Shown here piece by piece: positions 14,600-22,778 of a DNA stretch of 30,469 bases. The notes beneath the pieces are model-generated. The model worked only from the letters and a program-made list of their open reading frames with translations. It had not been told where the DNA came from and did not search any database. The DNA comes from Candidatus Gastranaerophilales bacterium (GTDB taxonomy: Bacteria > Cyanobacteriota > Vampirovibrionia > Gastranaerophilales > Gastranaerophilaceae), in the NCBI GenBank assembly GCA_910587055.1, contig CAJUKY010000020.1, forward strand, positions 1-30,469. The letters are read 5' to 3'. Made by a program: the position numbers and the translations under genes. Within the stretch, counting starts at the first letter, position 1. Each line of letters begins with the position of its first letter.

Positions 14600-17080
14600 A
14601 TGAAAGACAAAATGCCCGAAAGTAGCTCAAATCAAGGATTTTCAGCTGAAAATCTTCAGGAAAAATATCTGCATTCACTTGAATTTGATAAAATTTTAGA
14701 GATTTTATCAAAATATGCAAACACGGAAGCCGGAGCCACCAAATGCCTTGATATTAGGCCATTTTCGAATAAAGATACAATTATAAAAGAATTAAATTTT
14801 GTATCCGAAGCAAGAAGAATTTACGATGAAAAAGGCGAAGGCAACAGGATTTCAGCCGATGACAAAAGCGAAACATCTGATAATAAAAGGGTTTCAGCGA
14901 TTTCGGGCGGCGGGATACCCGTTTATTTTATATGCGATGCCAAAAACATTTTAAGGGTGCAAAGGCTTGGGGCGCAAGACATTTGGGAACTTGCAAAAAC
15001 CCTGCAGACCTCACGAATTACAAAAACTTTTTTACAGAAAACAGAAAATGCACCTCTTTTAAAAGCAGAATTTGCGGAAAGATTAATCTCTGAAAAAGCG
15101 CTTGAAGACGAGGTTTTAGAGATTTTTAACACGGATTTAACAATAAAAGACACAGCCTCAAGTGAGCTAAAAAGGCTTAAAAACGCACTAAATGACACTA
15201 ATGATAACCTAAAAGCCTTGATATCAGGGCTTTTAAACAATTCTGATTTTGTTTCACATCTGCAGGATACTTTGTATACCAAAAGAGGCGACAGGACTGT
15301 GTTTCAGGTAAAAGCATCCGATAAAAACAAGGTTTCAGGCATAGTGCACGACGTTTCAGCCACAAATCAGACCTATTTTGTTGAGCCCGAGGTCTTAATT
15401 CCGCTCCACAACAGGATTAGGCAGATTGAAAGCGAAATAAAAGCGGAAATTGAAAGGATACTTTTTGCACTCAGTTTAAAATTTCATGCACTTAAAGCTG
15501 AAATACTGCTCAGTGTCGAAGTTTTAGCCGAATTGGACTGTATCTGCGCACGTGCAAAATATTCAATTGCAACATCAAGTAATCCTGCCGAAATTTGCGA
15601 CGCTAAACAGGTTGAAATGCAGGCTATGCGCCATCCTCTGCTTATTGAAACGTGCGAAAACATTGTAGAGAACGACTTTTACCTTAATGAAGAGGTTAAT
15701 TCCTTAATAATAACGGGCTCTAACACGGGAGGAAAAACTGTAACTCTAAAGACTGTAGGGCTTTTAGCCTTAATGACATTTTCAGGAATGCACATTCCTG
15801 TGCTTTTTTGTAAGATTTTTCCGTTTAGACGCGTATTTGCCGATATTTCAGAGGAACAGAGCATAACGCAATCGCTTTCAACCTTTTCGGCGCACATTAA
15901 GAACGTGGTAAATATCCTGAATTGCGCTACGGATAAGGATTTAGTACTGTTTGATGAACTGGGCGCGGGAACAGACCCTGAAGAAGGAGCAGCCCTTGCC
16001 CGCTCTATACTTGAATTTCTGGCATCAAAACGCATTTTAACCGTTACTACGACACATCTTGGGGAATTAAAAATCCTGCAATACCAGAATCCGTGCTTTA
16101 AAAACGCGAGTGTGGAATTTGATACAAACACCTTAAAACCTACATATAAGCTTCTTTTGGGGGTTGCAGGGGTCTCAAATGCACTCTCCATCTCAAAAAA
16201 TCTCAATATGCCCGATATTATCATTGAAAATGCAAGAGAATTTTTATCGAAAAATCAAAACCCCGCAACAAAAATTTTCAATGAAATTCATAAAACCCAT
16301 CAGGAAATGATAGAAAAAACCAGAGAGGCTGAAATATCAAGGCTTTCAGCTAAAGAAACCGAGGAAAACCTTGACAGCAAGCTAAAAGAGATAAAAGCAC
16401 ACAAGAAAAAAACGATTGATAATTTTAAGAAAAAACATCAGGGGCAGCTGGAAGCCGCAAGGGCTGAAATTAAGTCTGTGCTTGAAGAATTAAGACGCGA
16501 AAAAACTGAAAAAATTGCGCGGAGGGCTTATTCAAGACTTGCCAAACTGGAACAGCAAGTCAGGGCTGATTTTTCGGGGGATGAAGATGAAATTTCGGAA
16601 AAATATCCGCCAATTGACTGGAATAACGCAAGAATAGGCCAAAGTGTGCTTATAAAGGGGCTTAATCAGGTAGCCGCACTGTCAAAACTGCCTGATGACA
16701 AGGGAATAGCCGAAGTACAGATGGGGCTTATAAAAACAAAAATTAAGGCTGCAAAGCTTGCTGCGACGGATAAAAAACCCAATAAGGCACTCAAAAAACT
16801 TGAAGTCAGCTTTGATGATTTTCATGCAAGCGCAAATTTCAGCCCCAGAGTGGATTTAAGAGGTATGAGGGTGGATGAAGCGCTTGATGTGCTTGAAAAA
16901 AGACTTGATATGGCATCGTTAAAAAATATACAGGAAATTACGGTTATCCACGGACACGGCACAGGAGCGCTAAAATCCGCCGTGAGAGCGTATTTAACCG
17001 ATTCACCTTATGTTGCAAAATTCAGAGCTGGGGAACAAAACGAAGGCGGGGACGGAATTTCAATTGTTGATATAAATTAA
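14600..17080 (+). CDS. mutS2: MutS2 family ATPase with Smr nuclease domain
   Basis: 826 residues, usual length about 780. The core/clamp region (1-340) is followed by the ABC-type ATPase with Walker A TGSNTGGKTVTLK near 372 (Ser where most have Pro), Walker B LVLFDELGAGTDPEEGAA and the H-loop TTTHLGELK. A charged coiled coil occupies about 540-650, a KOW-like segment sits near 680, and the C-terminal Smr domain starts VDLRGMRVDEALDVLE, with the catalytic-loop motif HGHGTGAL. MutS2 acts in recombination control and, as known in Bacillus subtilis, in splitting collided ribosomes. A Ser/Asp/Lys-rich insertion of about 20 residues (NRISADDKSETSDNKRVSAI) near residue 80 precedes the conserved GGIP. 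No clear Shine-Dalgarno is present; translation is probably coupled to the helicase stop codon 2 bp upstream. Confidence 0.95.
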   Translation: MKDKMPESSSNQGFSAENLQEKYLHSLEFDKILEILSKYANTEAGATKCLDIRPFSNKDTIIKELNFVSEARRIYDEKGEGNRISADDKSETSDNKRVSAISGGGIPVYFICDAKNILRVQRLGAQDIWELAKTLQTSRITKTFLQKTENAPLLKAEFAERLISEKALEDEVLEIFNTDLTIKDTASSELKRLKNALNDTNDNLKALISGLLNNSDFVSHLQDTLYTKRGDRTVFQVKASDKNKVSGIVHDVSATNQTYFVEPEVLIPLHNRIRQIESEIKAEIERILFALSLKFHALKAEILLSVEVLAELDCICARAKYSIATSSNPAEICDAKQVEMQAMRHPLLIETCENIVENDFYLNEEVNSLIITGSNTGGKTVTLKTVGLLALMTFSGMHIPVLFCKIFPFRRVFADISEEQSITQSLSTFSAHIKNVVNILNCATDKDLVLFDELGAGTDPEEGAALARSILEFLASKRILTVTTTHLGELKILQYQNPCFKNASVEFDTNTLKPTYKLLLGVAGVSNALSISKNLNMPDIIIENAREFLSKNQNPATKIFNEIHKTHQEMIEKTREAEISRLSAKETEENLDSKLKEIKAHKKKTIDNFKKKHQGQLEAARAEIKSVLEELRREKTEKIARRAYSRLAKLEQQVRADFSGDEDEISEKYPPIDWNNARIGQSVLIKGLNQVAALSKLPDDKGIAEVQMGLIKTKIKAAKLAATDKKPNKALKKLEVSFDDFHASANFSPRVDLRGMRVDEALDVLEKRLDMASLKNIQEITVIHGHGTGALKSAVRAYLTDSPYVAKFRAGEQNEGGDGISIVDIN

Positions 17081-17139
17081 AATCCGCTTGGGGCAAGGTT
17101 TTACGGAAGTAAAGTTTTGTAACCGTTTCTTAATATTAG

Positions 17140-17355
17140 TTATTTTTTTTCTTCAAATTTAATTTCAAAACCCAGAATATCAGCAATGACAAGCATTTCG
17201 TCGTATCTTAAGGTACCCGCCCTAAGTTTATTTGAAAGATTTTGTCTGGTGTATTTTTTGTTCAATTTTTCACCCAAAAGTGCCGCGAGCTTTGAAATAT
17301 TAGAGCCCCGCATAGTCAAAAAAGCTCGTATTTGTGCATTTGCATTAAGTTTCAT
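17140..17355 (-). CDS. Small helix-turn-helix regulator
   Basis: 71 residues from the ATG at 17355 (an in-frame TTG two codons earlier is less likely). The sequence contains ISKLAALLGEKLNKKYTRQN, then a LSNKLRAGTLRYDEMLVIAD segment that reads as a HTH recognition helix plus following helix, ending in a Lys/Glu tail. It resembles the short XRE-like proteins that bind as dimers. Convergent with mutS2 (59 bp between ends) and divergent from the small gene at 17476, sharing a promoter region that holds an inverted repeat. The ribosome binding site is poor, so expression is probably low. Probable autoregulator; not verified. Confidence 0.7.
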   Translation of the reverse strand: MKLNANAQIRAFLTMRGSNISKLAALLGEKLNKKYTRQNLSNKLRAGTLRYDEMLVIADILGFEIKFEEKK

Positions 17356-17375
17356 AAGCAAATTTTATTTTGTTA

Positions 17376-17404
17376 TTGACGAAAGGACAAATATTCCTTA
17401 CAAT
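17376..17404 (+). promoter_or_regulatory. Consensus promoter with operator-like repeat in the spacer
   Basis: TTGACG (17376-17381) and TACAAT (17399-17404) with an exact 17-bp spacer. AAGGA (17383-17387) and TCCTT (17395-17399) form an inverted repeat with 7-nt separation between the two boxes, a natural place for a repressor such as the divergent HTH protein. Confidence 0.7.
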
Positions 17405-17475
17405 AGAAATTATATAGTGTCATATGATATTATAAAAGTTCAAAAATAACATTTAATTAAGAAAAAGGTGATATT

Positions 17476-17676
17476 ATGAAGCAGGAACACACTGATATTG
17501 AAAATATTGAAAATTTAAAAGAATTCTTCAACAGAACAAAATTTTTGTCGGAAGTTTTTGAACTCTGGACAGAAAGCGGTAATGCAGACACTGTAATGGT
17601 TTGTATGACAGAATTACTTTTATACAACGTAAGAAAATATGAAGGAAAATCAGGCTTTTATGACTTGAATAGTTGA
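17476..17676 (+). CDS. Conserved-looking small protein of unknown function
   Basis: 66 residues, acidic, mostly helical: a charged N-terminal helix (DIENIENLKEFFNRTKFLSE) and a middle segment ELWTESGNADTVMVCMTELL, ending GKSGFYDLNS. No domain recognised, no signal peptide or membrane segment. The start ATG has AAGGTGAT 7 nt upstream, an excellent ribosome binding site, and a consensus promoter lies 70 bp upstream, so this is very likely a real gene. It is divergent from a small HTH regulator that may control it, which recalls small regulator/effector pairs, but no function can be assigned. Confidence 0.75.
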   Translation: MKQEHTDIENIENLKEFFNRTKFLSEVFELWTESGNADTVMVCMTELLLYNVRKYEGKSGFYDLNS

Positions 17677-17691
17677 AAAATGTTTTTATGG

Positions 17692-17697
17692 TAAAAT
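17692..17697 (+). promoter_or_regulatory. -10 element placing transcription start at the ATG (leaderless)
   Basis: TGGTAAAAT, an extended -10, ends only 6 bp before the ATG at 17704, and there is no Shine-Dalgarno. If used, the transcript would start at or within a base or two of the start codon. Confidence 0.4.
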
Positions 17698-17703
17698 TTT
17701 CCT

Positions 17704-18771
17704 ATGGAAAAGAATGAAATTTTGAAAAATCTGGACAGATTAAAAGACCCCAAAATCCTTATTATAGGCGATTTTGCAATTGATGAAATGATATTCGGAC
17801 AAACGGAGAGAATCTCGCGCGAAGCGCCTGTGCTGATTTTGCAGCATTCGGAGACAAAAATAATTCTTGGGACGGCATCAAACGCGGCGCATAATATTTC
17901 ATCTTTAAACTGCGGAAAAGCAGGTGCAATCGGTGTTTTAGGGGATGATTATTACGGCGGGGTTTTAATTAAAGCATTAAACGATGCAAAAATTAATACG
18001 GATTTTATGGTGGTTGATAAATCCCGCAAAACCACTACAAAAACAAGAATTTCAGGTTCCTGTTCACAAAGCATAACCCAGCAGATTGTAAGAATTGACA
18101 GGCAGACAAAAGCGCCTCTTTCCGCCGAGATTGAAGCCAGGGTTATTGAAAATATAAAACGCGCAATCCCTCTCTATGACGGGGTTATCCTTTCCGATTA
18201 TCATCTCGGGTGCTTGACACAGAATGTCATTACAGCGGCAATTGAAACCGCAAAAGTACACAATAAAATAATTGTAGCCGATATACAGAAGGATATGGAG
18301 CGTTATAAAGGCGTTACGGCGATTACGCCAAACCAGCCGGACAGCGAGAAATTTTTAGGTTATTTTATAAACGATGAAGAAACGCTAAAGAAAGCAGGGC
18401 GCGACTTTGCTGAAAAACTCGGGCTAAAATACACCCTTATTACAAGAGGGGAAAAGGGTATGGTTCTTTTTGACAATGCCTGCGATGCATCATTTTCCGG
18501 CATCGGAAACCCGTTAAAAACAGGTATATCAGGCAGAGAACCCGTTATGACAAAAATTCCCGCTTTTAATAAAAAAGAAGTTTTTGATGTTACGGGAGCC
18601 GGAGATACCGTGGTGGCTGCGTTTACACTTGCATTATGTGCAGGAATGAAACCGACAGAGGCAATGATTATCGGTAATTTGGCCGCAAGCATTGTTATCA
18701 GGCAATTTGGCTGCCATACAACAAATCTTGAAGAATTAAAATCCGAATTAAATAATGTTAAGGAGATATAA
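17704..18771 (+). CDS. PfkB-family kinase, heptose-7-phosphate kinase (RfaE1/HldE kinase-domain) type
   Basis: 355 residues. The N-terminal segment ILIIGDFAIDEMIFGQTERI, then SREAPV near residue 38, is the signature of the RfaE domain I subgroup, which phosphorylates D-glycero-D-manno-heptose 7-phosphate at position 1 for LPS-core or glycan precursor synthesis. GTASNAAHNISSLN matches the substrate-binding NxxxNL-type region, and the catalytic motif DVTGAGDTVVAAF near 298-310 contains the base Asp. The nucleotidyltransferase domain found in fused HldE is absent; length fits a kinase-only enzyme. A related sugar kinase role cannot be excluded. Followed 3 bp later by a DUF4330-like gene and then an IctB-like gene, a plausible envelope-glycan operon. 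No Shine-Dalgarno; possibly leaderless. Confidence 0.85.
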   Translation: MEKNEILKNLDRLKDPKILIIGDFAIDEMIFGQTERISREAPVLILQHSETKIILGTASNAAHNISSLNCGKAGAIGVLGDDYYGGVLIKALNDAKINTDFMVVDKSRKTTTKTRISGSCSQSITQQIVRIDRQTKAPLSAEIEARVIENIKRAIPLYDGVILSDYHLGCLTQNVITAAIETAKVHNKIIVADIQKDMERYKGVTAITPNQPDSEKFLGYFINDEETLKKAGRDFAEKLGLKYTLITRGEKGMVLFDNACDASFSGIGNPLKTGISGREPVMTKIPAFNKKEVFDVTGAGDTVVAAFTLALCAGMKPTEAMIIGNLAASIVIRQFGCHTTNLEELKSELNNVKEI

Positions 18772-18774
18772 AAA

Positions 18775-19350
18775 TTGGAAACAATGTTAAAAATATTAAG
18801 AAAATTAAGGCCGCTTGATATTATAATAATTTTTATTGTGCTTATGGCTTTAATTGTCGGCGCAGTAACATTTGCAGGCAAAAGAGCAACTTCAAGCAAA
18901 CAGATTGAAGCAAGCACAAAGGTAGATATTGAAGTTTATTTCAGAGGAGTTGTTGTAACAAGCAACAATTCACCTTTTGAAACAGGGGATGAAACCTTTA
19001 TTACCATAAGAAATGTGCCCTATACAAAATTAAAAATTACAAATGTAAATTACGACAGAAAAAAAGTTATGATGCCGACAAGTACCGGCGGATATAAGGT
19101 TGTAGACGATGTGACAGCGCCTTTTAATTATGATTTTCTTGTAACGGTTGAAGATGATGCTAAAATAACCAAGGATGGTGCGGTTGTAGGCGGAAATAAA
19201 ATAAAAATCGGTCTGCCCGTAACGCTTGAAGGGGTTGATTACAGGCTGAACGGTATTGTATCAAATATTTCGGTTTCAAAAAAGGCTGAAAACGGCACGC
19301 TGCACGAAGATATTGAAAAACAGGTAAACAAAAATCAGGATGTTCACTAA
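18775..19350 (+). CDS. DUF4330-like single-pass membrane protein
   Basis: 191 residues. One transmembrane helix near residues 14-34 (PLDIIIIFIVLMALIVGAVT) is followed by a beta-rich extracytoplasmic domain with DVEVYFRG-like, TFITIRNVPYTKLKI and PFNYDFLVTVEDDA segments. The arrangement resembles DUF4330 proteins of cyanobacteria, whose function is not known. The start is TTG: AAGGAG at 18760-18765 is 9 nt before it, whereas the ATG three codons later would be 18 nt away. The start lies 3 bp after the kinase stop, and the end overlaps the next gene by 11 bp, so translation is likely coupled through all three. Confidence 0.8.
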   Translation: METMLKILRKLRPLDIIIIFIVLMALIVGAVTFAGKRATSSKQIEASTKVDIEVYFRGVVVTSNNSPFETGDETFITIRNVPYTKLKITNVNYDRKKVMMPTSTGGYKVVDDVTAPFNYDFLVTVEDDAKITKDGAVVGGNKIKIGLPVTLEGVDYRLNGIVSNISVSKKAENGTLHEDIEKQVNKNQDVH

Positions 19351-20743
19351 AAGTTTATTTTTAGATTCAATAAACAGGGGATTGTGCGTACTGCAAAATT
19401 CGCGCATAGCTGCTTTTGCACGTGACAGTCTGTTTTTCAGACATATTGATTCTTTGATATGGGCAGTTTTTCTGCTCTGTATTTTTTCAACCTGTTATTT
19501 TTCAAGCGGAATTATAGGCGCTCTGGCGCTTTTATTCGCTGGATTGAACTTTTTCAGGCTGTGTGTTAAGCAGGGCGAGAGCATTAAAATTTCAAAAATT
19601 GATGTTTTTTTTATAATTTATTTTTTGATTTTAATTGTGGCACTTTTCGGCTCAAGCCTTTTTGTATTAAGTCTTAAAGGATTTTTTAAAAATATTACGT
19701 ACTTTTTATTTTATTTATCAAGTGTTTATTTTTTCTTAAATAATAAGAAAAAAATTATACCGACAATAGCTTTAATTGCTGTCATTATGTGCTATGAGAG
19801 CGTTATAGCTGTATTTCAACATTTTAACAAGGTGGAAGCTCTTGCAGGATGGGTGGATACATCACATATGAGCCATGAAAACCAGCTGATGTCAAGGGCT
19901 TTCGGCACATTAAAGCCATCTAACCCGAACCTTTTAGGGGGGTATTTAATAACGGGATTATCAAGTGTTTTCGCGTTTTTAGCGTTTAATTTTGTTAAAA
20001 AAGATAAAGCGCGGATGGGAATTTTTGGCGGATTATTTTTGTTGAATCTTACCGCAATAATTTTTACAGGGTGCAGAGGAGCATATTTAGGGCTTATAGC
20101 CTTTTTTGCAGCTGTTGCATGGGCGCTTTTTTACTATGTAAAAAGAGTATATGGCGGATTTTCAAATATTAAAAAACGCTATAAAAACCTTTTAGCCGGG
20201 ATTTTAATAGGAGCACTTGCCGTAATTGTCTTTACTCCCTCGATTTCGCGGAGATTTTTATCAATTTTCCAATTCAGAGGCGATTCTTCAATATCATTCA
20301 GAATGAATGTTTATGAGGCATCGTACCACATGTTTCAGGATAATCCCTTTCTTGGCGTGGGTTTAGGAAATTTGAATTTCAGGGAAATTTACGGACTCTA
20401 TATGAAAACAGGATTTGATGCTCTCGGCACTTATTGCGTGCCCTTAGAGGTTGCCGTTGAGGGCGGAATTTTTGCACTTATCGCATTTTTAGCCATTATG
20501 ATTTATGCGGCATACAGGGCTCTGCGCGCTGCGCTTGATGATAAAGTCGGTGCAAATGCAAGAATTATAATGTTTTGCACAGCACTTACAATTTTCGGCT
20601 CAATGGCGCACGGAATGTTTGATACAGTGTGGTTCAGGCCGCAATTGCAGATAATTTTCTGGGTAAATATTGCAATCTTAAATTCTTATATTTTATGGCA
20701 GAATGCTCTAAGCAAGGCAAATTTAAATGTTGTTAAAGGGTAA
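19340..20743 (+). CDS. IctB/O-antigen ligase (Wzy/WaaL)-like polytopic membrane protein
   Basis: 467 residues with about ten to twelve hydrophobic helices. The N-terminal 40 residues are hydrophilic. Signature segments of the cyanobacterial IctB branch of the Wzy_C/O-antigen ligase family are present: GTLKPSNPNLLGGYLI, TGCRGAYLGL, FRMNVYEASYHMFQDNPFLG, VGLGNLNFREIYGLYM and YCVPLEVAVEGGIFALIAFL. Family members polymerise or ligate lipid-linked glycans; IctB was first reported as a bicarbonate-related protein, which is now doubted. The membrane topology and co-transcription with an rfaE1-like kinase favour a role in surface glycan assembly. Overlaps the DUF4330-like gene by 11 bp. Confidence 0.85.
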   Translation: MFTKSLFLDSINRGLCVLQNSRIAAFARDSLFFRHIDSLIWAVFLLCIFSTCYFSSGIIGALALLFAGLNFFRLCVKQGESIKISKIDVFFIIYFLILIVALFGSSLFVLSLKGFFKNITYFLFYLSSVYFFLNNKKKIIPTIALIAVIMCYESVIAVFQHFNKVEALAGWVDTSHMSHENQLMSRAFGTLKPSNPNLLGGYLITGLSSVFAFLAFNFVKKDKARMGIFGGLFLLNLTAIIFTGCRGAYLGLIAFFAAVAWALFYYVKRVYGGFSNIKKRYKNLLAGILIGALAVIVFTPSISRRFLSIFQFRGDSSISFRMNVYEASYHMFQDNPFLGVGLGNLNFREIYGLYMKTGFDALGTYCVPLEVAVEGGIFALIAFLAIMIYAAYRALRAALDDKVGANARIIMFCTALTIFGSMAHGMFDTVWFRPQLQIIFWVNIAILNSYILWQNALSKANLNVVKG

Positions 20744-20746
20744 AAT

Positions 20747-20775
20747 TTGCATTTACCGTAAAAATTTATTATAAT
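20747..20775 (+). promoter_or_regulatory. Promoter of the amidohydrolase-like gene
   Basis: TTGCAT (20747-20752) and TATAAT (20770-20775), spacer 17 bp. Transcription would start near 20782 and the 60-nt leader contains a small hairpin (GCGGGTTTT / AAAACCGC at 20796-20815) followed by AAGGAG. Confidence 0.7.
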
Positions 20776-20843
20776 AAAGGCTTATGTAGTAAAGTGCGGG
20801 TTTTATCAAAACCGCCGATTTTAAAAGGAGCAGGTTTTAAAAG

Positions 20844-22157
20844 ATGTCCAAGGGCTACAGTGCAAAATGGATAATAGCGGCAGACGGTAATTTATATGAA
20901 GACTGCACAATAATTGTTGATGAAGGAAAAGTGCAGGAGATTATTAAAACCGAAAGTCTGGATATAGATTCTATCAAGCACCATAAGGATTTCGGGCACA
21001 GTGTTATAACACCGGGGTTTATCAATCTGCATAATCATCTGCAATACACGGAAGTGGGCAAAATAAAATCAAAAGGGTTTAAATATTGCATAAAAAGGCT
21101 GTTTGTTACTCTTAAAAAACATTACTTTATTGCAGGGATTAATAAAAATTCTTTTATTTATAAACTTGCAAATCTTTTAAGTGAATATTTCTGCCTCGGG
21201 CGGGATGAAAAAATTCATTCCTTTAAAAAGGGGCTTGAACTTTCTCTTTTAAATGGTACAACCTGCGTTGCGCAATTATCTAAAGAAAGCAAATACTTTA
21301 ATCTTTTAAATGAAATACCGATTAAAACTTATCTTTTCTTTGAATTATTTTCCGATTCGCCCGATTCATCAAAGGAAGAATTTAGAAATATTCAAAAAAA
21401 GATTGATAAACTTTTAAAACAAAAATCAGAAAATACATTTGTGGGCGTTGCACCGCATAGCGTGTGCTCTGTGCATAAAAGGCTTTTTAAAACGCTTACA
21501 AAATACTGCAAGAAAAATAATATCTTAATGACGGTAAGGCTGGCTGAAAGTCAGGATGAGATGGACTGGCTGAAATACGGCTTTTCTGATGTGGATATTT
21601 TAAATGAATTTACGGGAAATAAAAAGTTTGACCCCAATATTAAAGGAGTAAGCCCCGTTATTTATCTTGATGAAATAGGAGCAATCAATAAAAGGCTTCT
21701 GGCATCTTACGGCAACTATTTAACAAAAGAAGACTTAGAAATTTTAAAGGAAAATTCCGTGTCTTTTGCATATGCTCCAAGGGTTAGCGACAATTTGCAC
21801 CACAAAAAGCTTGATTTCGATACGGTTTTAAAATATTTCCCGAAAAAATTCGGCTTCGGGACAAACAGTCTTGCATTTAACGAGGATTTAAGCCTTTTAA
21901 ATGAGGTAAGATACGTAAACAAGGGGCAATTAAGCGCAATTGAAGTTATAGAATATTTAACAAAATATCCTGCTAAAATTTTAAGGTTGGATAATATTAC
22001 AGGCACCCTTGAGAGCGGCAAAGATGCTGATTTTAACGTATTTAAGCTCGGCGAAAACGAAACTTATAATGATGTAATCAATAAAGAACGCCCCGATTAT
22101 GTTTATATCAAGGCTCATAAAATGGTATCAAAGGGCGAACTTGTAAAAAAAGTATAG
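20844..22157 (+). CDS. Amidohydrolase-superfamily protein with degenerate metal site
   Basis: 437 residues with the composite domain at both ends and a TIM-barrel core, in the TrzA/AtzA/MtaD/aminofutalosine-deaminase branch. Known family zinc ligands are HxH, a later His in HxxE, and an Asp in GTD. Here His63 and His65 remain (PGFINLHNHL), but the HLAE motif reads VRLAES (His to Arg), the following ligand/acid region reads ASYGNYLTKED instead of AHCxxLTxED, and GTD reads GTNS (Asp to Asn). The histidine of VAPHS is kept. The C-terminal NITGTLESGKDADFNVFKLG closes the composite domain normally. So the fold looks intact but hydrolytic activity is doubtful. Start ATG has AAGGAG 13 nt upstream. 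Monocistronic with its own promoter. Confidence 0.85.
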   Translation: MSKGYSAKWIIAADGNLYEDCTIIVDEGKVQEIIKTESLDIDSIKHHKDFGHSVITPGFINLHNHLQYTEVGKIKSKGFKYCIKRLFVTLKKHYFIAGINKNSFIYKLANLLSEYFCLGRDEKIHSFKKGLELSLLNGTTCVAQLSKESKYFNLLNEIPIKTYLFFELFSDSPDSSKEEFRNIQKKIDKLLKQKSENTFVGVAPHSVCSVHKRLFKTLTKYCKKNNILMTVRLAESQDEMDWLKYGFSDVDILNEFTGNKKFDPNIKGVSPVIYLDEIGAINKRLLASYGNYLTKEDLEILKENSVSFAYAPRVSDNLHHKKLDFDTVLKYFPKKFGFGTNSLAFNEDLSLLNEVRYVNKGQLSAIEVIEYLTKYPAKILRLDNITGTLESGKDADFNVFKLGENETYNDVINKERPDYVYIKAHKMVSKGELVKKV

Positions 22158-22163
22158 CATTTT

Positions 22164-22448
22164 CTATATTGCGATGATTTGAACATCATCCAGATTTGTT
22201 TTCTGCATAGCCTGCCAGAGGTCGTATTTGGTTTGCATATTAAGCCAGAATTCTGCATCCGAATTAAATGCTTTTGCAATTTTTAGCGCCATAGTGGGTG
22301 ATATTGCGGTTTTACCGTTTACAATATCCGATAAGTTCTGCCTTGCAACCCCAAGCTTAAAAGCGGCTTCTTTAATTGTAAGACCGAGGGGTTTAATACA
22401 ATCTTCACCAAGGATAATCCCGGGATGCGGCGGATTAAACATAACCAT
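22164..22448 (-). CDS. higA: HigA antitoxin (XRE family)
   Basis: 94 residues from the ATG at 22448 (AAAGGA about 11 nt upstream); longer in-frame starts lack support. The N-terminal NPPHPGIILGEDCIKPLGLT is the HigA signature, followed by an HTH (IKEAAFKLGVARQNLSDIVN) and GKTAISPTMALKIAKAF, then FWLNMQTKYDLWQA. It binds and neutralises HigB and represses the operon. Located downstream of higB with 41 bp between, the reversed toxin-first order usual for this family. Confidence 0.95.
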   Translation of the reverse strand: MVMFNPPHPGIILGEDCIKPLGLTIKEAAFKLGVARQNLSDIVNGKTAISPTMALKIAKAFNSDAEFWLNMQTKYDLWQAMQKTNLDDVQIIAI

Positions 22449-22489
22449 ATTCAATTTTTCCTTTGAGAATGTAAACACAAGCAAGCTAT

Positions 22490-22768
22490 CTAATGATAAT
22501 CCTGATAATCAAGCACATAAGCATCTTTGTCTTCGAATTTAAATGTTATTCGCCAGTTGCCGTTTACTGACACTGCCCAGTGATTTTTAAGTTCGCCTTT
22601 GAGCGGATGCAGACCGAACCCGGGTAAATTAAGCGCTTTAACATTTGAGGCAGAATCAATCGCAAACAAAAGCCTTGAAATTTTCGAACAGTGTTCAGGT
22701 CTTATTCCTGTGATATCGCCTGTTTCAAAAAATTTCTTTAAACCTTTGTGCTTGAAGGATTTAATCAT
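22490..22768 (-). CDS. higB: HigB toxin (RelE superfamily mRNA interferase)
   Basis: 92 residues from the ATG at 22768. It opens MIKSFKHKGLKKFFETGDIT and ends WRITFKFEDKDAYVLDYQDYH, both diagnostic of HigB, with LPGFGLHPLKGELKNHWAV in between. HigB cleaves mRNA on the ribosome. An in-frame ATG at 22807 would place the start upstream of the promoter and is rejected. The promoter and operator lie directly upstream. Confidence 0.96.
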   Translation of the reverse strand: MIKSFKHKGLKKFFETGDITGIRPEHCSKISRLLFAIDSASNVKALNLPGFGLHPLKGELKNHWAVSVNGNWRITFKFEDKDAYVLDYQDYH

Positions 22769-22778
22769 AATATATTTA

